Source of the DNA: an uncultured Pseudomonadota bacterium
GTDB taxonomy: Bacteria; Pseudomonadota; Alphaproteobacteria; CACZRW01
Reading direction: 5' to 3'
Assembly: GCA_902783675.1 (NCBI GenBank)
Contig: CACZRW010000091.1
Location: 1 to 27,895, forward strand
Length of the DNA: 27,895 nucleotides
Position numbers and translations under genes: made by a program
In this document: piece after piece, positions 20,791-27,895 of the stretch
How the letters are laid out: each line of letters opens with the position of its first letter
Numbering within the stretch: position 1 is the stretch's first letter
Notes under the pieces: generated by a model
Told to the model about the DNA's origin: nothing
The model's input: only the letters and a program-made list of their open reading frames with translations
Database searches by the model: none

Positions 20791-21948
20791 ATGCGTAAAA
20801 CCGCTTTTGCCCTAGCCGCTACATTAGCTCTTATTCCATCATTAGCTAACGCCGAGGGCTTTAATCCCGTAACCGAATACACAAAATTCAAAAACTGGTT
20901 TCAAGAAAAAACGGATATCACTTATTCTTTCTATGCTTCCTTTTTGATGCAAACAGGCACTCCCGACGGAGGGAAGAGCATATTCCAAACTATTTACAAT
21001 CCTAACATTACCTGGAACATCTTTGATAGCGATAAATACGGCGCAGGCTCAATCAATTTTGGTTACAGCGCGGTGCAATATTGGTCAAAGGCAAATGGTA
21101 ACTATTTAAGCAATAACATAAATATAGCTAACCAGGTTAACGATAATTCAATAAACGAGGATACCTTTTCTCAATTAACTTACACTCAAACCTTTGCAAA
21201 CAATATGTTCGGAGTGACGGTAGGACAATTCCCCTTGTGGCTTTTTGACGGCGGTCAATACGGCAGCAATCAGCAAACAAGCTTCATAAACATGGCTCTT
21301 TCGCAAAATGCTTCATCAACTTATCCGCTGGCAAGCCTTGGCGCTTATGTCACTTGGAATCCCACTCCTACCATTTCCATTTCCGCTGGACTTCAAGACG
21401 CTAATAACATTTCGGGTTCAAGAATTAGCACAAGGGACTTAAACAAAGGCGATTGGACAGGCTTTGGCTACATTTCGTGGTCGCCGAAGATAGAAGGCTT
21501 GGGCTCCAGCCAGTTCACTCTTTTGTATTACAATCAGCCTTCGGTCAGGCTGCAACCTGATAATTCTGAAGGGTGGTCTTTCAACTTTACCCAAAACATC
21601 AACGATACTTGGGGAGTTTTCGGCAGATTTAACACCGCTACCGGTGACATTATGCCGATTTCCAGCTCTATTGTGTTAGGCGGAGTGATGAACAACCCCT
21701 TAAAGCGCAACCCGCTGGACCAAATAGGCCTTGCCGTCGCCTTTAATGAGATTAACGACAATGTCGTCTCTGCCAACTTCGGCACCAAGGTTCGCAAAAC
21801 GGAAACGGTGATAGAAGGCTTTTGGAATTGGGGCATAACCGAATATATGCAAGTCACCCCCGATGTCCAGTTCTATATCAACCCCGCGCTTGACAGCAAA
21901 CAGGACACGGCAACAGTCTTTTCGCTTCGCTTAACCTTTATGCTGTAG
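20791..21948 (+). CDS. OprB-like carbohydrate-selective porin
   Basis: A 385-residue outer-membrane beta-barrel. Residues 1-21 are a signal peptide (MRKTAFALAATLALIPSLANA). The mature part is rich in alternating polar/hydrophobic strands with many Asn, Gly and aromatic residues and no cysteine, and it matches the OprB pattern: a start with an aromatic, Asn-rich barrel, VTVGQFPLWLFDGGQYG, LGAYVTWNPTPTISISAGLQDAN, and the closing TPDVQFYINPALD followed by a final strand LRLTFML. OprB porins let sugars and small solutes diffuse through the outer membrane. AAGGAGAA lies ahead of the ATG. It follows tRNA-Ser, possibly on the same transcript, and no terminator is visible after it. The substrate cannot be told from sequence. 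Confidence 0.8.
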   Translation: MRKTAFALAATLALIPSLANAEGFNPVTEYTKFKNWFQEKTDITYSFYASFLMQTGTPDGGKSIFQTIYNPNITWNIFDSDKYGAGSINFGYSAVQYWSKANGNYLSNNINIANQVNDNSINEDTFSQLTYTQTFANNMFGVTVGQFPLWLFDGGQYGSNQQTSFINMALSQNASSTYPLASLGAYVTWNPTPTISISAGLQDANNISGSRISTRDLNKGDWTGFGYISWSPKIEGLGSSQFTLLYYNQPSVRLQPDNSEGWSFNFTQNINDTWGVFGRFNTATGDIMPISSSIVLGGVMNNPLKRNPLDQIGLAVAFNEINDNVVSANFGTKVRKTETVIEGFWNWGITEYMQVTPDVQFYINPALDSKQDTATVFSLRLTFML

Positions 21949-21952
21949 CAAC

Positions 21953-21994
21953 GAATCTTGAATCAAAGGATAAAGCGATTCACTTAACCGATTC
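21953..21994. repeat. Cluster of four GANTC sites
   Basis: GAATC at 21953-21957 and 21960-21964, GATTC at 21977-21981 and 21990-21994, all in the gap between the porin and rpsB. TTGAATC (21958-21964) and GATTCAA (21990-21996) also form an inverted repeat. GANTC is the CcrM methylation sequence of alphaproteobacteria. Confidence 0.6.
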
Positions 21995-22043
21995 AAATTA
22001 AAGCGATAAAAATCACATTTTTGGTTGGCTCGCATAAAAACAC

Positions 22044-22070
22044 TTGCATTTTCCATAAAAGGGGTATAAA
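22044..22070 (+). promoter_or_regulatory. Probable promoter of the rpsB-tsf cluster
   Basis: TTGCAT (22044-22049), 15-base spacer, TATAAA (22065-22070). The start near 22078 gives a leader of about 125 bases before rpsB. The spacing is short, so the exact -35 is uncertain. Confidence 0.5.
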
Positions 22071-22077
22071 AGAACCT

Positions 22078-22201
22078 CCGTTTTTAATTCACATGCAAGG
22101 CGTTATGCGCTTTTTGGGCTTAAATCAGCCCTAAGATCGTTCCGGTGCCAAGTTTTGGTTCTTGCTTTGCAGAGGTTCAACTGGAAAAGAAAGGAAAAAT
22201 T
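22078..22201 (+). promoter_or_regulatory. Structured 5' leader of rpsB
   Basis: About 125 untranslated bases with small hairpins: GGGCT/AGCCC near 22118-22133 and CCAA/TTGG near 22148-22158. Long rpsB leaders are known to bind S2 for autoregulation in several bacteria; I infer such a role from position only and do not recognise a conserved motif. Confidence 0.35.
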
Positions 22202-23032
22202 ATGTCTCTTCCAACATTTACTATGCGCCAACTTATTGAATCCGGCGTTCACTTCGGACACAACACTCGCAGATGGAACCCCAAGATGGGTAAGTATATC
22301 TTTGGTACTCGTGACGGTGTCCACATTATTGACTTACAACAAACCGTCCCTATGCTTTTTGAAGCTATGCAGGTTGCTCGCGATGTTGCGGCAAAGGGCG
22401 GCAAGATCCTGTTTGTCGGCACAAAGCGCGCCGCGCAACTTCCGATTAAGGAAGCGTCCGAGCGTTGTGGCCAATACTTTGTAAATCACCGCTGGCTTGG
22501 CGGCACTCTTACCAACTGGAAAACTATTTCGGTATCCATCAAGCGTTTAAAAGAAATTGAAGCCAAGGAAGCTTCGGGAGAATATGAAAGTCTTACCAAG
22601 AAAGAGCGCCTTAATATCGCTCGCGAAAAGGAAAAGCTGGATCGTTCTTTGGGCGGCATCAAAAACATGGGGCGTCGTCCCGACTTGGTTTTCATCATTG
22701 ATGTTGCCAAAGAGGAACTTGCTTTAACCGAAGCTGCAAAGCTTGGTATTCCCGTAATTGCGATTTGCGATACTAATGTTAACCCCGATGGTATTGATTA
22801 CCCCGTTCCCGGCAACGATGATGCTGTCCGCGCTATCAATCTTTATTGCGACTTGATAAGCGGTGCAATTCTTGACGGCATTAACGAGGAGTTAAAGGCC
22901 TCCGGCGTTGACTTGGGCGCTGCCGAAGTTGTGACCGAAGAGGTTGTGACTGAGGAAGTTGCGACTGAGGAGAAAGCTCCTGCCAAAGCGGAAGAGGCCG
23001 CTGCGGACGAGGCTCAAACCCCTGCTGAATAG
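22202..23032 (+). CDS. rpsB: 30S ribosomal protein S2 with acidic C-terminal extension
   Basis: Ribosomal protein of the small-subunit head/body junction. I chose the ATG at 22202 (MSLPTFTMRQLIESGVHFGH), preceded by AAAGGA, over an in-frame TTG at 22145, because alphaproteobacterial S2 starts exactly here. The core is standard: RRWNPKMGKYIFG, VGTKRAA, RWLGGTLTNWKTI, RRPDLVFIIDV, and IPVIAICDTNVNPDGIDYPVPGNDDAVRAI. The last 45 residues form an acidic tail containing three copies of EVVTE-type units encoded by a 15-bp tandem repeat, followed by an Ala/Glu-rich end; such tails vary among alphaproteobacteria. It opens the conserved translation, nucleotide and lipid gene cluster and is followed by an intrinsic terminator before tsf. 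Confidence 0.97.
   Translation: MSLPTFTMRQLIESGVHFGHNTRRWNPKMGKYIFGTRDGVHIIDLQQTVPMLFEAMQVARDVAAKGGKILFVGTKRAAQLPIKEASERCGQYFVNHRWLGGTLTNWKTISVSIKRLKEIEAKEASGEYESLTKKERLNIAREKEKLDRSLGGIKNMGRRPDLVFIIDVAKEELALTEAAKLGIPVIAICDTNVNPDGIDYPVPGNDDAVRAINLYCDLISGAILDGINEELKASGVDLGAAEVVTEEVVTEEVATEEKAPAKAEEAAADEAQTPAE
22925..22969 (+). repeat. Three tandem 15-bp units in the rpsB tail
   Basis: Units at 22925-22939, 22940-22954 and 22955-22969 differ at only a few positions and encode EVVTE, EVVTE and EVATE. The count could vary between strains. Confidence 0.85.
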
Positions 23033-23060
23033 TCGCTCATAACAAACAATAAATAACAAG

Positions 23061-23098
23061 GCGACGGATTTTATTTTATATTTTTCCGTCGCTTTTTT
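23061..23098 (+). terminator. Intrinsic terminator/attenuator between rpsB and tsf
   Basis: Perfect 8-bp stem GCGACGGA (23061-23068) with TCCGTCGC (23085-23092), a 16-base AT loop, then six T (23093-23098). It stands 20 bases before the tsf start and probably lowers tsf expression relative to rpsB. Confidence 0.85.
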
Positions 23099-23118
23099 AA
23101 AATTTAAAGGAGAATAAA

Positions 23119-24039
23119 ATGGCTGAAATTACCGCATCATTAGTTAAAGAATTACGCGAAAAAACGGGCGCAGGTATGCTCGATTGTAAAAAGGCGCTCA
23201 CCGAAGCCGCCGGAGATATGGAAAACGCTATTGACTGGCTTCGTAAAAAAGGCCTTTCCGCCGCCGCTAAAAAGGCTGGCCGCACCGCATCACAGGGTCT
23301 GGTCGCTGCTACGGCTAAAGACGGCAAAGGCGTAGTCATTGAAGTGAACTCGGAAACGGATTTTGTTGCTCGTAACGATGATTTTCAAGCCTTTGTTGAT
23401 GAAGCAATGCAAGTCGCCCTTGATGAAGATGGCGACATTGAGGCTGTAAAGAATCACAAGGCAGGCGATAAAAGCGTCGCCGAAAAGCTTACGGACTTGG
23501 TCGCTAAAATAGGCGAAAACCTTTCCCTTCGCCGTAGCGCAAGCTTGAAAGCAGACAAGGGCGCCGTTGTTTCCTATGTTCACGGCGCAGTTACTCCGGG
23601 CAAAGGTAAAATCGGCGTTTTGGTGGCCCTTGAATCCGATGCTCCTGCCGATAAATTGGAAGCCCTGGGCAAACAAATCGCAATGCATGTTGCAGCTACA
23701 AACCCTATGTCTTTGGATATATCGGGCGTTGACGCTCACGAGCTGGAACGCGAAAAAGGTATCATTGCCGAGCAAGCCAAAGCTTCCGGCAAGCCCGAGG
23801 CTATTATTGAAAAGATGGTTGAAGGCAGACTCCGCAAGTTCTATGAGGAAGTTGTTCTGCTTGAACAGGCTTTTGTTATGGATCCCGACAAAAAAGTTAA
23901 AGATGCCGTTGCCGACTTCGCCAAAGAGCTTGGCTCTGATGTAAAGATTACGGGCTTTGTTCGCTTTGGTCTTGGCGAGGGTATTGAAAAAGAGGAAACT
24001 GATTTCGCCGCTGAGGTTGCAGCCCAACTAAATAAGTAG
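23119..24039 (+). CDS. tsf: Elongation factor Ts
   Basis: Nucleotide exchange factor for EF-Tu. The 306-residue protein starts with the UBA-like domain LVKELREKTGAGMLDCKKALTEA and carries the EF-Ts core signature ETDFVARND, which contacts EF-Tu, then AMHVAATNP and the C-terminal EQAFVMDPDKKV. The length is typical of alphaproteobacteria (two core subdomains). AAAGGAG precedes the ATG by 8 bases. It is separated from rpsB by an intrinsic terminator, so partial read-through or an internal promoter is needed for its expression; none is obvious in the 20 bases after the terminator. pyrH follows after 32 bases. Confidence 0.98.
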   Translation: MAEITASLVKELREKTGAGMLDCKKALTEAAGDMENAIDWLRKKGLSAAAKKAGRTASQGLVAATAKDGKGVVIEVNSETDFVARNDDFQAFVDEAMQVALDEDGDIEAVKNHKAGDKSVAEKLTDLVAKIGENLSLRRSASLKADKGAVVSYVHGAVTPGKGKIGVLVALESDAPADKLEALGKQIAMHVAATNPMSLDISGVDAHELEREKGIIAEQAKASGKPEAIIEKMVEGRLRKFYEEVVLLEQAFVMDPDKKVKDAVADFAKELGSDVKITGFVRFGLGEGIEKEETDFAAEVAAQLNK

Positions 24040-24071
24040 TATAACTGCTTAAAACCAAAGGAGAACTGCCA

Positions 24072-24803
24072 ATGACCGAGAAGCCTATTTACAAACGCAT
24101 ACTTTTAAAGTTGTCCGGTGAAAGCCTTATGGGTAGCAAAGAGTTTGGTATGGACGCCGTTGCCGTTAACGAGCTCGCCAAGGACTTAAAAGATTTGGCT
24201 TTGCAAGGGGTGGAGGTCTGTGTGGTTATTGGTGGCGGCAATATCTTTCGTGGTATTGCCGGTGCTGCTGCCGGTATGGATAGGACCAGCGCGGATTACA
24301 TGGGAATGCTTGCAACCGTAATGAATGCTCTTTCATTACAAGACGCTTTGGAAAACAAGCAAGGCTTGCAGACGCGGGTCATGTCGGCTATTCCCATGCC
24401 TACCGTTTGTGAATCCTATATTCGTCGCCGCGCGGTTCGCCACTTGGAAAAGGGGCGGATTGTTATATTCGCGGCAGGCACGGGCAATCCTTTTTTCACT
24501 ACGGATACCGCAGCCACCCTTCGTGCGATTGAGATGAATTGTGATGTTATTATGAAAGCAACGCAAGTCGACGGCATTTACGATTCTGACCCCAACAAAA
24601 CCAAAGGTGCAAGGCGCTATGACAAAATCAGCTATGAAGATGTCATTACCAAAAATCTTTCGGTTATGGACGCCTCGTCGATTGCCTTGGCTCGCGATAA
24701 CAACCTTCCGATTATAGTCTTTTCCCAACATGATGAGGATGCCTTACAAAAGGCGGTAAGAGGTCTTGGCAAGTTTACCGTCGTCGGCAAAAAAGATAAT
24801 TAA
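24072..24803 (+). CDS. pyrH: Uridylate kinase
   Basis: Phosphorylates UMP to UDP in the cytoplasm; the bacterial hexameric enzyme of the amino acid kinase fold. The 243-residue protein shows RILLKLSGESLMG at the N-terminus (ATP phosphate binding), VVIGGGNIFRGI (UMP binding), DRTSADYMGMLATVMNALSLQD, and GTGNPFFTTDTAATLRA, followed by KATQVDGIYDSDP, all diagnostic. AAAGGAGAA precedes the ATG. It lies between tsf and frr, the most conserved neighbourhood of pyrH in bacteria, with short gaps of 32 and 11 bases that suggest one transcript. Confidence 0.98.
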   Translation: MTEKPIYKRILLKLSGESLMGSKEFGMDAVAVNELAKDLKDLALQGVEVCVVIGGGNIFRGIAGAAAGMDRTSADYMGMLATVMNALSLQDALENKQGLQTRVMSAIPMPTVCESYIRRRAVRHLEKGRIVIFAAGTGNPFFTTDTAATLRAIEMNCDVIMKATQVDGIYDSDPNKTKGARRYDKISYEDVITKNLSVMDASSIALARDNNLPIIVFSQHDEDALQKAVRGLGKFTVVGKKDN

Positions 24804-24814
24804 GGAGCAATTCT

Positions 24815-25375
24815 ATGGATATAAACGAATTAAAAGCAAACATTACCGCTCGTATGGAAAAGACTCTAGACGCCTTAGGGCGCTCGTTCACGGGGCTTAG
24901 AACGGGCAGGGCAACCACTGCCTTGCTTGATAATATCTTTGTCGAGGCCTACGGTTCAACCGTTCCTTTAAACCAAGTCGGCAATGTCAGTGTTCCCGAA
25001 TCTCGCATGCTTTCCGTCTCGGTTTGGGACAAGGGCCTGGCTAAAAATGTTGAAAAGGCAATAAGGGAATCCGCTCTTGGTTTAAACCCTATGAGCGATG
25101 GCAATCTTATTCGTATTCCTATTCCTCCTTTGTCCGAGGAGCGCCGCATTGAACTTGTTCGCATTGCCGGAAAGTATGCCGAGGAATCCAAAATATCTAT
25201 CCGCAACATTCGCCGCGACGGCATGGATGAAATAAAGGAAATGGAAAAGCGTAGCGAAATATCCGAGGACGAAAAGCACGAATACGAAGAAGTTATCCAA
25301 AAAATAACGGACGCCATGATCGCCAAGATTGACGAGCACTTAAAAAGCAAAGAACAGGAAATAAAACAAGTCTAG
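24815..25375 (+). CDS. frr: Ribosome recycling factor
   Basis: Splits the post-termination ribosome together with EF-G. The 186-residue protein is full length: the three-helix bundle begins with MEKTLDALGRSFTGLRTGRA, the beta domain contains YGSTVPLNQVGNVSVPE, and the C-terminal long helices carry IRIPIPPLSEERRIELVRIAGKYAEESKISIRNIRRDGMDEIK, the strongest family signature (cited as one conserved block at residues 95-139). AAGGAG lies before the ATG. The uppS start codon follows its stop with no base between, so uppS is probably translated by coupling to frr. Confidence 0.98.
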   Translation: MDINELKANITARMEKTLDALGRSFTGLRTGRATTALLDNIFVEAYGSTVPLNQVGNVSVPESRMLSVSVWDKGLAKNVEKAIRESALGLNPMSDGNLIRIPIPPLSEERRIELVRIAGKYAEESKISIRNIRRDGMDEIKEMEKRSEISEDEKHEYEEVIQKITDAMIAKIDEHLKSKEQEIKQV

Positions 25376-26098
25376 ATGGGAAAGCCGGCTTCAAACATCA
25401 TTCCGAGCCACATCGCCGTTATTATGGACGGCAACGGCAGATGGGCAAAATCCAAAGGCCTTCCGCGAAGCAAAGGACACGAGGCCGGTGTAAAGTCTTT
25501 GCAAGAGTTCATAAAATACGCGGGCAAACTTGGCATAAAATATATAACCATTTATGCTTTTTCTTCGGAAAATTGGCTTCGCCCCGAAAGCGAAGTTAAA
25601 ACTTTAATGAACCTTTTGCGTAAATACTTAAAAAGCGAATTAAAGACAGCGCAAAAAAACGAAGTCCGCTATCGCTTTATAGGTGATTTATTTCGCCTTG
25701 ATGCCGACATAAGGGACCTTATCCGTGACATTGAAACTTTAACCAAAGATAAACAGGGACTTACGCTAAACATTGCCCTAAGCTACGGCGGCAAAGATGA
25801 AATAGTTACTGCCGCAAGGGCACTTGCTACCGAAGTTAAAGAGGGCAGGCTAACTCCCGACGCTATCAACGAGGAAACCTTTGCCTCCAAGCTTTTAACC
25901 TATCCCGCACCTTATCCCGACTTGTTAATAAGGACGAGCGGCGAACAAAGAATCAGCAACTTTTTGCTTTGGCAATTGGCATACACGGAAATGGTTTTTG
26001 TTGACACTCTGTGGCCGGATTTTTCCGCAAAGGACTTGGATTTTGCCATAAACGAGTTCCAAAACCGCAAAAGACGCTTTGGCAAGATAGAGGATTAA
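25376..26098 (+). CDS. uppS: Undecaprenyl diphosphate synthase (isoprenyl transferase)
   Basis: Adds cis-isoprene units to farnesyl diphosphate to make the C55 carrier for peptidoglycan. The 240-residue protein has the cis-prenyltransferase signatures: AVIMDGNGRWAK with catalytic D18, the HEAGVKSLQEFIKYAG helix, YAFSSENWLRP, NIALSYGGKDEI, and the C-terminal DLLIRTSGEQRISNFLLWQ plus E in AYTEMVFVDTLWPDF. The ATG directly follows the frr stop; the nearest purine-rich stretch is 14 bases away, so coupling is likely. It competes with HpnC/D/E for farnesyl diphosphate. cdsA follows after 6 bases. Confidence 0.97.
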   Translation: MGKPASNIIPSHIAVIMDGNGRWAKSKGLPRSKGHEAGVKSLQEFIKYAGKLGIKYITIYAFSSENWLRPESEVKTLMNLLRKYLKSELKTAQKNEVRYRFIGDLFRLDADIRDLIRDIETLTKDKQGLTLNIALSYGGKDEIVTAARALATEVKEGRLTPDAINEETFASKLLTYPAPYPDLLIRTSGEQRISNFLLWQLAYTEMVFVDTLWPDFSAKDLDFAINEFQNRKRRFGKIED

Positions 26099-26104
26099 AA
26101 ACAA

Positions 26105-26887
26105 ATGAAACAACGCATCATCTCATCATTGATACTTCTTCCTTTGGTTGGTCTTGCCATTTGGTTCGCTTATCCTTGGTTCCAGATTCTGCTTGGAGTG
26201 GTAATAGTTCTGCTCTCGTGGGAGTGGGATAAAATGCTTACAAATAAGCTCACTCCGTTTGCACTTATCAGTGCTGTCGTTGCCACCGCCGCCATGTTGA
26301 TGGTTGAATCGGGGCAAACGGCAATACTTTTTGCAGGCATTGTGGCGGCAGTATCTTTGCTCGCATACGCCAAGTCCAAAAAAAGTATGGATCCCCACCC
26401 TTTACTGAGAACTTTTGGCATTTTTTATATAACCGCCTTTGCCGTTTCGGCAGTTTTCATTCTTAATACTTTTGGCACCTTGTTCGTATTCTGGCTTATT
26501 TTAGTAGTTTTTGCCACTGATGTTGGAGGCATGATTGTCGGCTTGCCGCTAAGAGGGCCGGCACTTTGCCCCAGCATCAGCCCTAAAAAGACATGGTCAG
26601 GTTTTTTCGGTGGATTGATTTTTGCTATTCTGATTGCGGTGCTTTTTGGCACATTGTTTAATCTTGGTGCTATTCCCGACTTGATTCTTTTCGGCTCGGT
26701 CATTTCCGTCTTTGCGGTTTTCGGTGACTTACTGGAATCCAAAATAAAAAGAGTAGTAGGGGTCAAGGACTCTGGTAATATTATTCCCGGTCATGGAGGT
26801 ATGTTTGACAGAGTAGACAGCCTTATGCTTGTTATTATTGTTGTTACTATTTTCAGCGTCATTGCTTGCGGAGCTTGCCCACAATGA
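26105..26887 (+). CDS. cdsA: Phosphatidate cytidylyltransferase
   Basis: Makes CDP-diacylglycerol from phosphatidate and CTP in the inner membrane, the branch point to all phospholipids. The 260-residue protein has about seven to eight hydrophobic helices and the CdsA signature near the C-terminus: SPKKTWSGFFGGL, GDLLESKIKRVVGVKDSGNIIPGHGGMFDRVDS (one block, about 205-240), which holds the metal-binding acidic residues. GAGGA lies ten bases before the ATG, inside the uppS end. Its stop overlaps the dxr start (ATGA). The order uppS-cdsA-dxr is typical of proteobacteria. Confidence 0.96.
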   Translation: MKQRIISSLILLPLVGLAIWFAYPWFQILLGVVIVLLSWEWDKMLTNKLTPFALISAVVATAAMLMVESGQTAILFAGIVAAVSLLAYAKSKKSMDPHPLLRTFGIFYITAFAVSAVFILNTFGTLFVFWLILVVFATDVGGMIVGLPLRGPALCPSISPKKTWSGFFGGLIFAILIAVLFGTLFNLGAIPDLILFGSVISVFAVFGDLLESKIKRVVGVKDSGNIIPGHGGMFDRVDSLMLVIIVVTIFSVIACGACPQ

Positions 26888-27895
26888 AAAGTATAAGTAT
26901 TTTAGGATCCACCGGTTCCATAGGCAAAAGTACCGTATCCGTAATAAAGGAAAATCGGGATAAGTTCACTGTTAGTGCATTGGTAGCGGGTTCTAATACC
27001 TCACTTCTGGCAGAGCAGTCCAAAGACTTGGGCGCAAAGCTGGCAGTCGTTGCCGATGAAACAAAGTATAATGAATTAAAAGAAAACCTTGCCGACACAA
27101 ATATAAAAATCGCCGCCGGTAAAACGGCCGTGTTGGAAGCTGCCGCTATGGATGCTGACATTGTAATGTCCTCTATCGTGGGGGCTGCTGGTCTTGAGCC
27201 CACCGCCGAAGTTATAAAAAGAGGCAAGACTCTGGCGCTGGCTAATAAAGAAACGCTGGTATGCGCCGGCGAAATCGTCATGCAAATGATAAAGGACACT
27301 GGCACAACCCTTCTTCCGGTTGACTCCGAGCATAGCGCCATTTTTCAGTGCTTAAACGAAAGTCAAAGGGATAAAGGGCAGGTTGCCGGCCTTGTCCTTA
27401 CCGCTTCGGGCGGACCTTTTAGGGATAAAGATTTGGATTTCATGGCAAAAGTTACTCCCGAACAGGCAGTGTCTCACCCCAACTGGAGTATGGGGGCAAA
27501 GATATCCGTCGATTCCGCAACCATGATGAATAAAGGGCTTGAAATTATAGAAGCCTATCATCTTTTTGGCTTGCCTTTGGAAAAAATAAAAGTTGTCGTT
27601 CATCCGCAATCCATAATCCACAGCGCCGTCTCCTATATTGACGGTTCGATGCTGGCGCAACTCGGGAACCCCGATATGCGCACGCCCATATCTTACGCGC
27701 TCGGCTTCCCGAACAGGATTCCTTCGGGCGTAAGGCAACTTGATTTAGCCGATATTGGCACGCTTTCCTTCTTTTCGCCGGACGAAGCACGCTTTCCAAG
27801 CTTAAGACTGGCTAAGTCAGCATTGGCAAAGGGATCCTTCGCCACCAATGTTTTGAACGCTGCCAATGAAGTCGCCGTTGCCGCTTTCTTGGCAA
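26884..27895 (+). CDS. dxr: 1-deoxy-D-xylulose 5-phosphate reductoisomerase, 3' end outside window
   Basis: Converts DXP to MEP with NADPH, the first committed step of the MEP isoprenoid pathway. The 337 complete codons present run open to the window end; about 45-60 residues should be missing. Visible motifs are the NADPH site ILGSTGSIGKSTV (6-18), ALANKETLVCAGE, PVDSEHSAIFQCL with metal ligands D and E, TASGGPFRD, HPNWSMGAKISVDSATMMNKGLE with the substrate loop, VHPQSIIHS, and the beginning of LNAANEVAVAAF. The start ATG overlaps the cdsA stop by four bases, so it is translationally coupled. Its product pool feeds UppS and HpnC/D/E in the same window. Confidence 0.97.
   Translation, partial: MKSISILGSTGSIGKSTVSVIKENRDKFTVSALVAGSNTSLLAEQSKDLGAKLAVVADETKYNELKENLADTNIKIAAGKTAVLEAAAMDADIVMSSIVGAAGLEPTAEVIKRGKTLALANKETLVCAGEIVMQMIKDTGTTLLPVDSEHSAIFQCLNESQRDKGQVAGLVLTASGGPFRDKDLDFMAKVTPEQAVSHPNWSMGAKISVDSATMMNKGLEIIEAYHLFGLPLEKIKVVVHPQSIIHSAVSYIDGSMLAQLGNPDMRTPISYALGFPNRIPSGVRQLDLADIGTLSFFSPDEARFPSLRLAKSALAKGSFATNVLNAANEVAVAAFLA

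Noticed and set aside
22145..22201. In-frame extension of rpsB from a TTG at 22145
   Set aside because: S2 proteins begin at MSLPTFTMRQL, which has a good ribosome binding site; the extension lies in the untranslated leader.
1..27895. CRISPR arrays, insertion sequences, phage genes, toxin-antitoxin pairs
   Set aside because: No regularly spaced repeats, transposase motifs, terminal inverted repeats or paired small toxin/antitoxin ORFs were found.

Overview
The window looks like ordinary chromosome from an alphaproteobacterium with moderate-to-low GC. Evidence for this: the divergent ruvX / gatCAB pair, the recG-DUF502 neighbourhood, the rpsB-tsf-pyrH-frr-uppS-cdsA-dxr cluster, trmFO, a SlyX protein with the PPPHY tail, and GANTC sites (the CcrM methylation sequence) clustered between genes. 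A HydE maturase implies an [FeFe]-hydrogenase and an anaerobic, fermentative lifestyle, so a gut-type or sediment alphaproteobacterium is my best inference. No phage, transposon, CRISPR array or defence island is visible.

Layout. 1-1008: the 3' part of a HExxH metallopeptidase-like gene (+). 1068-5910 (-): trmFO-hpnC-hpnD-hpnE, a tightly overlapping operon making squalene from farnesyl diphosphate, followed by an orphan degenerate receiver domain and slyX. 5979-8848 (+): a membrane-anchored rhodanese without its cysteine, overlapping a secreted 807-residue pentapeptide-repeat protein. 8861-8982 (-): a promoter, a short structured transcript and an intrinsic terminator with no ORF, which I read as an undescribed small RNA. 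9082-12091 (+): a COG3014-like lipoprotein, an LpoB-like lipoprotein and hydE. 12092-15724: mazG (-), a DUF502 membrane protein (+) and recG (-), with stop codons abutting at two convergent junctions. 15792-17215 (-): a DUF3800 gene behind a near-consensus promoter, and ruvX. 17292-20531 (+): gatCAB. 20616-20702: tRNA-Ser(GCU). 20791-21948: an OprB-like porin. 22202-27895 (+): rpsB, tsf, pyrH, frr, uppS, cdsA and dxr, the last cut by the window end.

Isoprenoid metabolism links distant parts of the window. Dxr makes the first committed precursor of the MEP pathway, UppS uses farnesyl diphosphate for the cell-wall lipid carrier, and HpnC/D/E divert it to squalene. Translation is the second theme: TrmFO, GatCAB, tRNA-Ser, S2, EF-Ts and Frr. 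Cell-envelope proteins (porin, LpoB pair, pentapeptide protein, CdsA) are the third.

The most interesting points are the candidate sRNA at 8861-8948, the recG promoter that should give a leaderless mRNA and has a GANTC site in its spacer, four GANTC sites in 42 bp upstream of rpsB, the strong DUF3800 promoter with an inverted repeat over its start site, the rhodanese/pentapeptide two-gene unit, and a 14-A run inside gatB. No gap longer than 300 bases lacks a gene; the largest are described at 8849-9081, 20532-20790 and 21949-22201.
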